A stretch of DNA of 64,000 nt from Methanobacteriota archaeon (lineage in GTDB: Archaea; JAADCQ01; Methanopyri; Methanopyrales; Methanopyraceae): contig JAMOPO010000027.1 of the NCBI GenBank assembly GCA_027064425.1, forward strand, positions 62,001-126,000. The letters are read 5' to 3'. A program made the position numbers and the translations under genes. The notes beneath the pieces are model-generated. The model searched no databases. It had not been told where the DNA came from and was given only the letters and a program-made list of their open reading frames with translations. This document shows, piece by piece, positions 48,472-56,488 of the stretch. Each line of letters starts with the position of its first letter. Position 1 is the first letter of the stretch.

Positions 48472-49164
48472 CTACACCTCCCGGAGCAGCTCCCGGAGGA
48501 ACTCGGCGACTCCCTCCCCGTCGTCGGCGTCCAGGACGACGTCGGCCGCCTTCTTAGCCTTCCGGCTGGCGTTCGCGGGCGCGACACCCAGCCCCGCCTC
48601 GCGGAGCATCGGCGCGTCGTTGTCCCCGTCACCCAGCGCTACCACGTCGTCCGGATCCACGTCCAGAAGCTCGCACGCCCGGAGCAGTCCCTTGCCCTTG
48701 TCCACCCCGCGGAGCTTCAGATGGTACGCGAAGCCCGTGTCCACGACCTCCACCTCCTCGTCGTAACCGTACTCCCGAAGGACCTCGCGGACGCGCTCCA
48801 CGGGGACGTCCCGGTAGATGGCGACCTCGGTGTGCCGGAGGCCGGGCGGTTCGGTCCGCCGCACCCCCAGCTCCTCGCGGAGCGTCTCGTACGCCTCGCG
48901 AACAACGCTCACCCGGTCCTCGTCCGCGAGGACCTCCTTGCGACCGTCCACCTCGATGACGCCGCCGTTCTCCGCGATGAGCGGTCCTTCCAGGCCCAGG
49001 AGGGTGGCGGCCGACCGGGTGTAGTACAGGGTGTTCCCCGTCGCGATGCCGACGGGGATTCCGCGCCGCTGGAGGGCCCGGAGGTACCTCACCGATTTTA
49101 GGTGGACGGAGCGGTCCCCTCCCGTGATCGTCCCGTCCAGGTCCGTGACCACCAACGAGACCAA
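48472..49164 (-). CDS. HAD-superfamily phosphatase, archaeal phosphoglycolate phosphatase type
   Basis: TTG 49164 gives 230 residues beginning MVSLVVTDLDGTIT, the catalytic DxDGT motif. A Cof-type C2 cap lies between ATGNTLYY and GVDKGKGLL, and ALGDGDNDAPML completes the acid cluster. Archaeal homologues (for example TA0175 of Thermoplasma) hydrolyse phosphoglycolate. The longer upstream frame lacks similarity and overlaps nep1, so it is not used. Confidence 0.85.
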   Translation of the reverse strand: MVSLVVTDLDGTITGGDRSVHLKSVRYLRALQRRGIPVGIATGNTLYYTRSAATLLGLEGPLIAENGGVIEVDGRKEVLADEDRVSVVREAYETLREELGVRRTEPPGLRHTEVAIYRDVPVERVREVLREYGYDEEVEVVDTGFAYHLKLRGVDKGKGLLRACELLDVDPDDVVALGDGDNDAPMLREAGLGVAPANASRKAKKAADVVLDADDGEGVAEFLRELLREV

Positions 49165-49177
49165 GGGGTAGCCCCCG

Positions 49178-49873
49178 ATGGCGCGGCTGTGCTTCGTGCT
49201 GGCCGAGTCGGAGCTGGAGCTGATCCCGCCGAAGCTTCGGAGCCACCCGCACGTTACCCGGTGGGCCAAGCGGCGTGGTAAGAAGCCCGGGGAGTGCCTG
49301 CTGATCGCGAGCAAGCATCACGTGGCGATGGAGGACAAGCGGCTGCCGGAGCGGGATCGGCGGGGTCGGCCGGACATCGTCCACGTGACGCTGCTCCACG
49401 TGCTCGACTCGCCGGCCTCGCGGGAGAACCTGATCGACGTCTACGTGCACACGCGGCACGACCAGGTGATCTGGTTCCGGAGCGACGTGCGGCTCCCGCG
49501 GGATCAGTACCGGTTCATCGGGTTGATGGAGCAGGTGCTCAAGGAGGGGCAGGCGCCGCCGGACTCCGACGAGCCGCTGATCGAGGTGCTCGACGTGGAC
49601 ATTTGGAAGATCCTGGACTCCAACGACGTGAACGTGCTGTTCTCCGAGAAGGGCGACCGGATCGAGCCGGTGGGGTACATCGCGGGCATCCTGGACGCCG
49701 GGGTGGACCGGGTGGGCGTGATCGTCGGCGGGTTCCCCAAGGGCGACTTCTCGGAGGAGTTCTACGACCGGGCGGACGACGTGGTGCGGCTCTACGACGA
49801 GCCGCTGGACACGTGGACGGTGGCGGCGCGCATCGTGACGGCGTTCGAGCTGGCGGCCGGAGTGCTCGGCTGA
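49178..49873 (+). CDS. nep1: 16S rRNA pseudouridine N1-methyltransferase Nep1
   Basis: Nep1 (Emg1) methylates a hypermodified pseudouridine in small-subunit rRNA and helps ribosome assembly. The 231-residue SPOUT protein has RSHPHVTRWAKRRGKKPGE, DIVHVTLLHVLDSPA and a glycine-rich C-terminal SAM knot (VIVGGFPKGDF). The ATG at 49178 lies 13 bases from the divergent HAD phosphatase start. Confidence 0.92.
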   Translation: MARLCFVLAESELELIPPKLRSHPHVTRWAKRRGKKPGECLLIASKHHVAMEDKRLPERDRRGRPDIVHVTLLHVLDSPASRENLIDVYVHTRHDQVIWFRSDVRLPRDQYRFIGLMEQVLKEGQAPPDSDEPLIEVLDVDIWKILDSNDVNVLFSEKGDRIEPVGYIAGILDAGVDRVGVIVGGFPKGDFSEEFYDRADDVVRLYDEPLDTWTVAARIVTAFELAAGVLG

Positions 49874-50122
49874 TCACTCCTTCACCTTGATGTTCTCGAT
49901 CATCTCCTTGGGTATCTCCACCTCATCGTTCTCCTCAATCTCGCCCTGGGATATCATCTGGGCGAGCCAGGTGTTGATCGCCGTGCAGATGTGGATGGGC
50001 TCAACGCCGGCCTCGAGCGACTTCTCCGCGATCGCCTCGGCGATCTCCTCCTTGTTTTTAATCTTGATATTGTACGTCCGCTCCATGATCGTCAGGTGCG
50101 CCAGGGCCTCAGACTTCGACAA
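49874..50122 (-). CDS. Small protein of unknown function
   Basis: TTG 50122, about 9 bases after GGGGGA, gives 82 residues; a shorter start at ATG 50086 is possible. The protein is a helical, acidic, soluble polypeptide with KNKEEIAEAIAEKSLEAG and the segment PIHICTAINTWLAQM. Codon use is less GC-rich than the neighbours. No family is recognised. It abuts the nep1 stop and diverges from hemA with 45 bases between starts. Confidence 0.65.
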   Translation of the reverse strand: MSKSEALAHLTIMERTYNIKIKNKEEIAEAIAEKSLEAGVEPIHICTAINTWLAQMISQGEIEENDEVEIPKEMIENIKVKE

Positions 50123-50167
50123 CCCGGCGCTTCCCCCAGCGGGCATCTGGCGTTCGGGGGCACCTGC

Positions 50168-51391
50168 ATGGAGGATTTTGTTTGCATCGGTCTCACGCAC
50201 AAGGAGGCGAAGGTCGAGCGGCTCGAGCGGGCCCGGCTGGAGGGACCCGAGGCTCTACCCGAGGTGAAGGAGGCCTTCGATCTCTCCGGGTGCGCCCTGC
50301 TGCAGACGTGTAACCGGGTGGAGCTGTACGCGTCCGGGGTCGAGGAGGGGAAGGTGGACCGGCTGCGAGAGCTGATCGACGAGGACGCCTGGGTGAAGCG
50401 CGGCCTGGAGGCCGTGGAGCACCTGTTCCGGGTGGCCTGCGGGCTGGAGTCGATGATGGTGGGGGAGCAGGAGATCCTGCGGCAGGTGAAGGAGGCGTAC
50501 GAGACCGCGGCCGAGCTGGGCACGCTGGACGACCGGCTGAAGCTCGTGTTCCGGAAGGCGATCTCGGTCGGGAAGCGGGCCCGGGAGGAGACGAGGATCA
50601 GCGAGGGTGCGGTGTCCATCGGGTCGGCCGCGGTGGAGCTCGCGGAGCGGGAGCTGGGGGGCCTAGAGGGGAAGACCGTCCTGGTGGTGGGCGCCGGTGA
50701 GATGGGTCAGACCGTGGCCAAGGCGCTCGTGGACCGAGGCGTGGACGCCGTGCTGGTGGCCAACCGGACGTACGAGCGGGCCGTCGAGCTGGCCGAAGAG
50801 CTGGGCGGGGAGGCCGTCCGGTTCGATCGGTTGGAGGAGTACCTGGCCGTCGCGGACGTGGTCGTCTCCGCCACGGCCGCCCCTCACCCCGTGATCACGG
50901 CCGATCACGTGAAGCGCGCCCTGAGGGATCGCGGGGATCGACCGCTGCTCATCATCGACATCGCGAACCCGAGGGATGTGGAGGAGGAGGTGGAGCGGCT
51001 CGAGGGCGTGGAGGTGCGGACGATCGATGACCTGCGCGAGATCGCCCGGGAGAACCTGGAGCGGCGCCGCTCCGAGATCCCGAAGGTGGAGCGGATCATC
51101 CGGGAGGAGCTGAAGTCCCTGTCCGCCGAGCTGGAGCGGCTGGAGCGCCGCCGGTCGGTGGCCAAGGTGGCCCGGTCGCTTAACGAGCTGAAGGAGCGGG
51201 AGCTGGAGCGGGCGCTGCGGCGGCTGGAGAGCTCGGACCCGGAGCGGGTGTTGAGGGACTTCGCGGAGGCGTACACCAAGCGGCTGATCAGCGCGGTCTC
51301 CTCCACGGTCCACCGGCTGCCGGGGGAGGACCGAGAGAAACTTTGCGAGGAGCTGGCGAGGGCCGTCCGGGAGCTGGCGAATCGGGGGTGA
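50168..51391 (+). CDS. hemA: Glutamyl-tRNA reductase
   Basis: HemA reduces Glu-tRNA to glutamate semialdehyde, the first step to tetrapyrroles (F430, cobamides). The 407 residues contain LLQTCNRVELYA with the catalytic cysteine, SMMVGEQEILRQVK, the NADPH site VVGAGEMGQTVAKAL, and a long C-terminal dimerisation helix (ELERLERRRSVAKVA). The Methanopyrus enzyme was the first of its family with a crystal structure (known), and this sequence fits it. ATG 50168 is the start; hemB follows after 4 bases. Confidence 0.97.
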   Translation: MEDFVCIGLTHKEAKVERLERARLEGPEALPEVKEAFDLSGCALLQTCNRVELYASGVEEGKVDRLRELIDEDAWVKRGLEAVEHLFRVACGLESMMVGEQEILRQVKEAYETAAELGTLDDRLKLVFRKAISVGKRAREETRISEGAVSIGSAAVELAERELGGLEGKTVLVVGAGEMGQTVAKALVDRGVDAVLVANRTYERAVELAEELGGEAVRFDRLEEYLAVADVVVSATAAPHPVITADHVKRALRDRGDRPLLIIDIANPRDVEEEVERLEGVEVRTIDDLREIARENLERRRSEIPKVERIIREELKSLSAELERLERRRSVAKVARSLNELKERELERALRRLESSDPERVLRDFAEAYTKRLISAVSSTVHRLPGEDREKLCEELARAVRELANRG

Positions 51392-51395
51392 GCGC

Positions 51396-52376
51396 GTGGC
51401 CGAGTACCCGCTGGTGCGGATGAGGAGGTACCGGAAGTCCGAGGCCGTCCGGGACCTCGTCGCGGAGACCGACCTGAGTCCGGACGACCTGATTTACCCG
51501 ATCTTCGTCCGGGAGGACGGCAAGACGGGCGAGATCCGGTCGATGCCGGGCCAGCGGTACCACTCCGTTGAGACCGCGGTCGAGCTCGTGGGCGAGCTGC
51601 TGGACAAGGGGCTCCGGGCGTTCATCCTCTTCGGGATCCCGCGGGAGAAGGACCCGGAGGGGCGCGTCGCGGCGGACCCGGACGGGGTCGTGCAGCGGAC
51701 GGTCCGGGCGCTGAAGGACGAGTACGGGGACGAGGTCGTGGTCATCACGGACGTGTGCCTGTGCCAGTACACGACGCACGGGCACTGCGGGGTGGTGGAC
51801 GAGGACACGGGCCGGATCCTGAACGACCCGACCGTGGAGCGGTTGACGGAGGTGGCCCTGTCCCACGCGGAGGCGGGGGCGGACGTGGTCGCTCCGTCGG
51901 ACATGATGGACGGGCGGGTGAAGGCGATCCGGGAGGCGCTGGAGAGTGAGGGGTTCGAGGACGTGCTGATCATGGCGTACTCGGCCAAGTACCACAGCGC
52001 GTTCTACGGCCCGTTCCGGGACGCGGCCGAGTCGGCGCCCAAGTTCGGCGACCGGAGCACGTACCAGATGGACCCGCGGTGCCTGCGGCAGGCGCTCCGA
52101 GAGCTGGAGCTGGACGTGAAGGAGGGCGCGGACATCCTGATGGTCAAGCCCGCGATGCCGTACCTGGACGTGGTCCGGGAGGCGCGCCGGCGGTTCGACC
52201 TGCCCATCGCCGCCTACCAGGTCAGCGGTGAGTACGCGATGATCAAGGCCGCGGCCGAGCAGGGGTACGTGGAGTACAAGGACGCCGTTCTCGAGTCGCT
52301 CGTGTGCATCAAGCGGGCCGGCGCCGACCTGATCCTGACCTACTTCGCCCCGGAGGTGGTGGAGTGGCTGGAATAA
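51396..52376 (+). CDS. hemB: Delta-aminolevulinate dehydratase (porphobilinogen synthase)
   Basis: HemB condenses two aminolevulinate molecules to porphobilinogen. The 326 residues include the zinc-binding cysteine cluster DVCLCQYTTHGHCG and the Schiff-base lysines in MAYSAKYHSAFYGPFRDA and MVKPAMPYLD. It is therefore a zinc-type rather than a magnesium-only enzyme. It follows hemA with 4 bases between, and overlaps the PAP2 gene by 13 bases. hemL is not in the window. Confidence 0.97.
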   Translation: MAEYPLVRMRRYRKSEAVRDLVAETDLSPDDLIYPIFVREDGKTGEIRSMPGQRYHSVETAVELVGELLDKGLRAFILFGIPREKDPEGRVAADPDGVVQRTVRALKDEYGDEVVVITDVCLCQYTTHGHCGVVDEDTGRILNDPTVERLTEVALSHAEAGADVVAPSDMMDGRVKAIREALESEGFEDVLIMAYSAKYHSAFYGPFRDAAESAPKFGDRSTYQMDPRCLRQALRELELDVKEGADILMVKPAMPYLDVVREARRRFDLPIAAYQVSGEYAMIKAAAEQGYVEYKDAVLESLVCIKRAGADLILTYFAPEVVEWLE

Positions 52377-52834
52377 TCGAGGCGCTCAAGCGGCTGGACG
52401 AGAGGGTGATAGAGCGCGTACCGCGGCGGCCTCGTCCCTGGGCGGAGGCGGTGAGCTTCGCGCTCAGCGGCTGGACGCTCTTCCCCACCGCTCTCCTCAT
52501 CTGCCTGCTCGTGAGCCACCGGATCGGGCTGAAGATGCTCGAGGCCCTCGTCCTTTCCATGGCGGCCAGCGAGGTGATCAAGCTGCTCGTGGGGAGGAAG
52601 CGGCCGGAGCGGCCCGGCCGGAAGCCCTGGGGGTACTCGTTCCCCAGCACCCACACGGCCCGTATGGCCTCGCTGATCCCCGTGGCCTTCGACGTCTCCC
52701 CGGGCGTTGGGCTGGCGGTCACCGGGCTCGCGGTCCTCGTCGGCGTCGCCCGCATCGCCTCGCGGGCGCACTACCCATCGGACGTGCTCGCCGGGTTCCT
52801 GCTCGGCTGCCTGATGGGGTGCCTGGTGGCATGA
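52364..52834 (+). CDS. PAP2-family membrane phosphatase
   Basis: The GTG at 52364 inside the hemB end gives 156 residues with about five membrane helices. The three catalytic motifs are complete: KLLVGRKRPERP, SFPSTHTA and ASRAHYPSDV. Such enzymes dephosphorylate lipid phosphates or polyprenyl diphosphates at the membrane. In this lipid-chemistry-rich archaeon, an isoprenoid diphosphate is a plausible substrate (inference). Confidence 0.87.
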   Translation: MAGIIEALKRLDERVIERVPRRPRPWAEAVSFALSGWTLFPTALLICLLVSHRIGLKMLEALVLSMAASEVIKLLVGRKRPERPGRKPWGYSFPSTHTARMASLIPVAFDVSPGVGLAVTGLAVLVGVARIASRAHYPSDVLAGFLLGCLMGCLVA

Positions 52835-53727
52835 ACGAGGCCGACGAGATCGCTGTCAGCCTGACGCTCGGCGCGCTGCTGGAGGTGTCCGGGTGGCCCA
52901 AGCCCGGGAACGTGCACCGGACGCGGGACCACGACGACACCCGGTTCGAGCACTTCCTGGCCAGCGCCGTGGCCGCCTACCCGGTGCTCAGGGAGCTGGC
53001 CGAGACGGCCGCGACGCGGGACCGAGTGCCGCTCGGCAGGTACCTTTACCGGGCCGTAAAGGCCTCCAGGTCCGCGCACACGGGCGGGAACACGAACCTC
53101 GGCATCCTCATCCTCGACACGCTGCTGGCGGCGGCACTGGCCCGCGCCTCGTTGCACCGGCGCGAGGTGCGGAGGGAGGCCCGCCGGCTGGCCCGGGCCA
53201 CCACGGAGGAGGACGCGTACTACCTCTACCGAGCGATCGCGCTCGCGGGGGCGGGCGGGCTGAAGCGGGTCCGGCGGGGTGACGCCCCGGACGTGAGCGA
53301 CCCGAGGCGCGTGCTGGAGGAAGGGATCACGATGTACGACGCGCTGAAGAGCTCCGCCGACCGGGACGCGGTGGCCGAGGACTGGGTGAACGGGCTGAAG
53401 CGGACCCTCCGGGTAGGCCTACGGGTGATGGACTTAATGGCCGAGTACGGGGACGTGAACGAGGCCGTCGTCCGGGCCTTCCTGGAGGAGCTGGCCCGCC
53501 GTCCCGACACGCTGATTTGGCGGAAGCACGGGCTGAGGACGGCGCTGGAGGTCTCGCGGCGGGCGCGGGAGGTGCTGGAAAGCGCGGGGGACGACCCCGT
53601 CACGCAGCGTCGGGAGCTGCGGCTGCTCGACGAGGAGCTGCACGCGCGTGGGATCAACCCTGGGTCCACTGCGGACATCCTCGCGGCGGGGCTGGGGTAC
53701 GCGTGCCGGTTGGGGATGAGGCCGTAG
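52831..53727 (+). CDS. CitG/MdcB-like triphosphoribosyl-dephospho-CoA synthase family protein
   Basis: ATG 52831 overlaps the PAP2 stop and gives 298 residues. The family pattern is seen in SGWPKPGNVHRTRDHDDTRF near the start, SRSAHTGGNTNLGILIL in the middle and LHARGINPGSTADILAAG at the end. Bacterial CitG makes the prosthetic group of citrate lyase, which methanogens lack, so the archaeal substrate is probably another nucleotide-linked cofactor. The overlap with the DUF447 gene downstream suggests a joint role. Confidence 0.82.
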   Translation: MNEADEIAVSLTLGALLEVSGWPKPGNVHRTRDHDDTRFEHFLASAVAAYPVLRELAETAATRDRVPLGRYLYRAVKASRSAHTGGNTNLGILILDTLLAAALARASLHRREVRREARRLARATTEEDAYYLYRAIALAGAGGLKRVRRGDAPDVSDPRRVLEEGITMYDALKSSADRDAVAEDWVNGLKRTLRVGLRVMDLMAEYGDVNEAVVRAFLEELARRPDTLIWRKHGLRTALEVSRRAREVLESAGDDPVTQRRELRLLDEELHARGINPGSTADILAAGLGYACRLGMRP

Positions 53728-54395
53728 TCCTCGCCCGGGTCCTCTCCTGCCCGGAGCTCTTCGACGTGGAGTCCGTGGAGGAGGCCGAAGAGGTGGCGCG
53801 GAAGCTAGTGGAGGGGGAGCTCGAGCCCCCGCTGGAGTTCTTCGGCCTGAGGTCGGAGGCCGTCAACGAGGTGCTCGCGGTCACCGAGGGGCCCGAGGGG
53901 CGGAACGTCGCCCCGCTCGGGCTGCGCGTGTTCAACGGGGAGCTTGGCGCGGTCCTGTACCCCGGATCGCGGACCCGAAGGAACTTCGAGGAAACGGGGC
54001 GGATGGTGGCCTGCGTGAACCCGAACCCGGTTGACTTCCTTCGCGCCCTTTTCGACGAGCTCCCGATCAGGGAGTGCGGCGGCGTGCCCGTGGCGGAGGG
54101 AACGCGCGCTTTCCTGGTCCTCGAACGGGTCCGGGAGTCAGGGGGAGGCGACGACCCCCTGCGGGTTGAGCTCGAGCCGGTCGACTGGGGGCTGCTGCAC
54201 CCGCGTCCCCGGGCTCTGGTGCGAGGTGAGGGGGCGCTGGTGGAGGCGCTCGTGGAGTTCACCCGCCTCCACCTCGGTGAGAGCCACGCGCGGAGGTGCC
54301 GGGAGGCGCTGGAGGTGGTCAAGAGGACGGTCGGAAGCCGGGAGTACAGGGAGGCGGTGAAGAGGTTGGAGGAGCGGCTGGGGGCCCGGTCTTGA
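53703..54395 (+). CDS. DUF447 family flavin-binding protein
   Basis: GTG 53703 lies inside the CitG-like gene and gives 230 residues. It has the split-barrel pattern NVAPLGLRVFNGELGAVLYPGSRT early on, then MVACVNPNPVDFLRAL, as in archaeal DUF447 proteins whose structures hold FMN. The reaction is unknown. The co-occurrence with CitG-like proteins in the same overlapping chain may point to a cofactor pathway. It overlaps the HD gene by 4 bases. Confidence 0.78.
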   Translation: MPVGDEAVVLARVLSCPELFDVESVEEAEEVARKLVEGELEPPLEFFGLRSEAVNEVLAVTEGPEGRNVAPLGLRVFNGELGAVLYPGSRTRRNFEETGRMVACVNPNPVDFLRALFDELPIRECGGVPVAEGTRAFLVLERVRESGGGDDPLRVELEPVDWGLLHPRPRALVRGEGALVEALVEFTRLHLGESHARRCREALEVVKRTVGSREYREAVKRLEERLGARS

Positions 54396-55672
54396 GGGTC
54401 ATCCGAATCCCCGTGCACGGGTTCGTGGAGGTCGACGGAGCCTGCGAGAAGGTGCTCGATTCCCCGGAGGTGCAGCGGCTGCGGCGGGTACGCCAGCTGG
54501 GCCTGGCCGAGCTGGTGTACCCGGGCGCGACGCACACCCGGCTGGAGCACAGCTTAGGGGTGAAGTGCCTCTGCGACCGGGTCCTGGAGATTCACTGGGA
54601 GCGGCTGAGGCGCGACGTCCCGGAGGTCGGCCGGTTCTCCCGCGATTACGTCGAAGAGGTGCTGGGCCTGGCGGGCCTTCTCCACGACGTCGGCCACCCG
54701 CCGTTCTCGCACGTGCCGGAGCCACTGCTGGAGGAGGAGCTGGGGGTCGATCACGAGGACATCGGCGCCGCGGTGGCGCGGGTGGTGCTGGAGCGGGTGG
54801 ACGTGATGGACCCGGAGGCGGTGGTGGAGATCGCGTTCGGGCCGGGTGAGGGTTGGACGCGGCTGCTTCACCAGGTCATCGCCGGGGACCTCGGCGTGGA
54901 CCGGCTGGACTACCTCGTCCGGGACTCGCTGCACGCCGGGGTGGAGTACGGTCGGATCGAGCTGGACCGGGTGCTTCACACGCTGGAGCTGGGCGAGCGG
55001 GTCACGGTGCACGGGAAGGGGGTGGAGGCGGCGGAGTCCGTGCTGGTCGCGCGGTACCACATGTACCGGACGGTGTACTTCCACAAGACCTGCCGGGCCG
55101 GGGACGCGATGCTCCTCCGGGCGATCCGGCTGGCGGCCGACGACGGGCACCTGGACCTGCGCGCCTTCGATCCGAAGCGGCTGCTGAGGAAGGAGGACGC
55201 GATGTCCGCGTTCCTGGAGATGGATGACTGCAAGCTCATGCACGAGCTGTTGGAGCACCCGGAGAGCCGGGAGCTGGTGGAGGGACTTCGCGCGCGTCGG
55301 CTGTACAAGTGCGTGGCCGAGTACAAGGCCTCCGAGGAGCCGGCGCACGGGGAGCTGATGCGGTGGGCGGAGGAGGTGTCGGAGGAGCACCTCGGGGACC
55401 CGAACGGCGTCCTGCTGGACTCGTCGAAGATCGTGCCGTACGATCCCTCCTCGGACGAGGTCATCGTGCGGACCGAGGACGGGGAGGTCCCGCTGTCCGA
55501 GGTGTCGGACCTCGTGCGGACGCTGAGGGAGCGGGCGGAGCGGGAGATCCCCACGCTCCGGGTGTACGTGAGGCCGGAGATTCGGGACGACGAGGAGGTC
55601 GTCCGGAGGATCGTGGAGGACGTGAAGTCCGCGGTCCCGCCGGCCGGGGAGGGTTCGTTACGAACCTCGTAA
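54392..55672 (+). CDS. HD-domain phosphohydrolase (COG1078, dNTPase-like)
   Basis: TTG 54392, overlapping the previous stop as TTGA, gives 426 residues. The opening IRIPVHGFVEV leads to the substrate-pocket QRLRRVRQLG, ATHTRLEHSLGV, then the catalytic LLHDVGHPPFSH and DLGVDRLDYLVRD. These are the marks of SAMHD1-like deoxynucleotide triphosphohydrolases found in archaea and bacteria. No allosteric detail can be read. The tRNA-Sec gene lies 11 bases beyond its stop on the opposite strand. Confidence 0.87.
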   Translation: MRVIRIPVHGFVEVDGACEKVLDSPEVQRLRRVRQLGLAELVYPGATHTRLEHSLGVKCLCDRVLEIHWERLRRDVPEVGRFSRDYVEEVLGLAGLLHDVGHPPFSHVPEPLLEEELGVDHEDIGAAVARVVLERVDVMDPEAVVEIAFGPGEGWTRLLHQVIAGDLGVDRLDYLVRDSLHAGVEYGRIELDRVLHTLELGERVTVHGKGVEAAESVLVARYHMYRTVYFHKTCRAGDAMLLRAIRLAADDGHLDLRAFDPKRLLRKEDAMSAFLEMDDCKLMHELLEHPESRELVEGLRARRLYKCVAEYKASEEPAHGELMRWAEEVSEEHLGDPNGVLLDSSKIVPYDPSSDEVIVRTEDGEVPLSEVSDLVRTLRERAEREIPTLRVYVRPEIRDDEEVVRRIVEDVKSAVPPAGEGSLRTS

Positions 55673-55683
55673 CAATTCGGGGG

Positions 55684-55773
55684 CGGCCGCCGCGGGGAAT
55701 TGAACCCCGCGCCCCGTATCGGGGCGCGCCGGATCTGAAGTCCGGCCCGGGGACCACCCCGGTGGCGGCGGCC
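55684..55773 (-). tRNA. tRNA-Sec (anticodon UCA), C at position 8
   Basis: The 90-base gene folds fully: acceptor GGCCGCCGC/GCGGCGGCC (9 pairs), D arm CCGGGG-TGGT-CCCCGG (6 pairs, 4-base loop), anticodon arm GCCGGA-CTTCAGA-TCCGGC, long variable arm GCGCCCC-GATAC-GGGGCGC and a 4-pair T arm GGGG-TTCAATT-CCCC. Discriminator is G; CCA is not encoded. The anticodon TCA is at 55736-55738. A 9/4 acceptor/T stem, long D stem and long variable arm are specific to archaeal/eukaryal tRNA-Sec. The linker is CA where UA is expected, so position 8 is C. Confidence 0.96.
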
Positions 55774-55799
55774 TGACGGGCGGGCCCGTCCGAACCCGG

Positions 55800-55818
55800 G
55801 ATAAGACCGGTATTAAGG
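55800..55818. promoter_or_regulatory. Divergent promoter elements for tRNA-Sec and endonuclease III
   Basis: ATAAG at 55801-55805 (CTTAT on the minus strand) is 28-32 bases before the tRNA-Sec 5' end, and TATTAAGG at 55811-55818 is 26-33 bases before the GTG of the endonuclease gene. These are the only AT-rich runs in the 70-base gap. Confidence 0.5.
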
Positions 55819-55843
55819 GGTTTCGCGGGCCGGGGGGAGAGCT

Positions 55844-56488
55844 GTGAACCCGGTGATGCGGATCGTGGAGCTTTACGAGGACCACCCGATCATGGAGCGG
55901 CTGGACCGACGTGAGGACCCGTTCCGCGTCCTCATCCGCACGATCATCTCCCAGCGGACCCGGGACACGGTGACCCGCCGCGTGTCTGAGCGCTTCTTCG
56001 AGCGCTTCGACGGGCCCGAGGACGTGATCGAGGCGGATCTCGAGGAGATCCAGGAGATCCTCCGGGGGGCCGGATTATACCGGCAGAAGGCCCGGTGGAT
56101 CAGGGCGTGCTGCGAGCGGATCGTGAGTGAGGGTATCGACCTTAGCGAGGTGGTCCGCCGCCCGGTCGAGGAGGCCAGGGAGACGCTGCTCGACCTGCCC
56201 GGCGTGGGTCCCAAGACCGCTGACGTGGTCCTGCTGTTCGCCGGTGGGCACGACATCTGCCCGGTGGACGTGCACGTGCGGCGGATCGTCGGGCGGCTGG
56301 GGCTGGTCGACTCCCGGGACTACGACGACGTGCAGCGGGCCGTGCATGAGGCGGTTCCGGAGGGGAAACGAGGAAAAGCTCACCTCGCCCTCATACAGTT
56401 CGGCCGTGAGATATGCAGGTCGGAGCCCAAGTGCGAAGCCTGCCCAGTCCGTCCCCTTTGCCCGACCGGAGGTGGTGAGCGCGGTTGA
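55844..56488 (+). CDS. nth: Endonuclease III-like DNA glycosylase/AP lyase
   Basis: The 214-residue HhH-GPD protein has LPGVGPKTADVVLLFAG, which contains the catalytic lysine, and DVHVRRIVGRLG with the catalytic aspartate. A 4Fe-4S site follows as C-x5-C-x2-C-x5-C near the end, one residue tighter in its first spacing than E. coli Nth. It removes oxidised or deaminated bases; some archaeal relatives act on T or U in G mismatches, which cannot be resolved here. The GTG start follows GGGGGGAGAG; it overlaps the AAA-VWA gene by 4 bases. Confidence 0.87.
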   Translation: MNPVMRIVELYEDHPIMERLDRREDPFRVLIRTIISQRTRDTVTRRVSERFFERFDGPEDVIEADLEEIQEILRGAGLYRQKARWIRACCERIVSEGIDLSEVVRRPVEEARETLLDLPGVGPKTADVVLLFAGGHDICPVDVHVRRIVGRLGLVDSRDYDDVQRAVHEAVPEGKRGKAHLALIQFGREICRSEPKCEACPVRPLCPTGGGERG

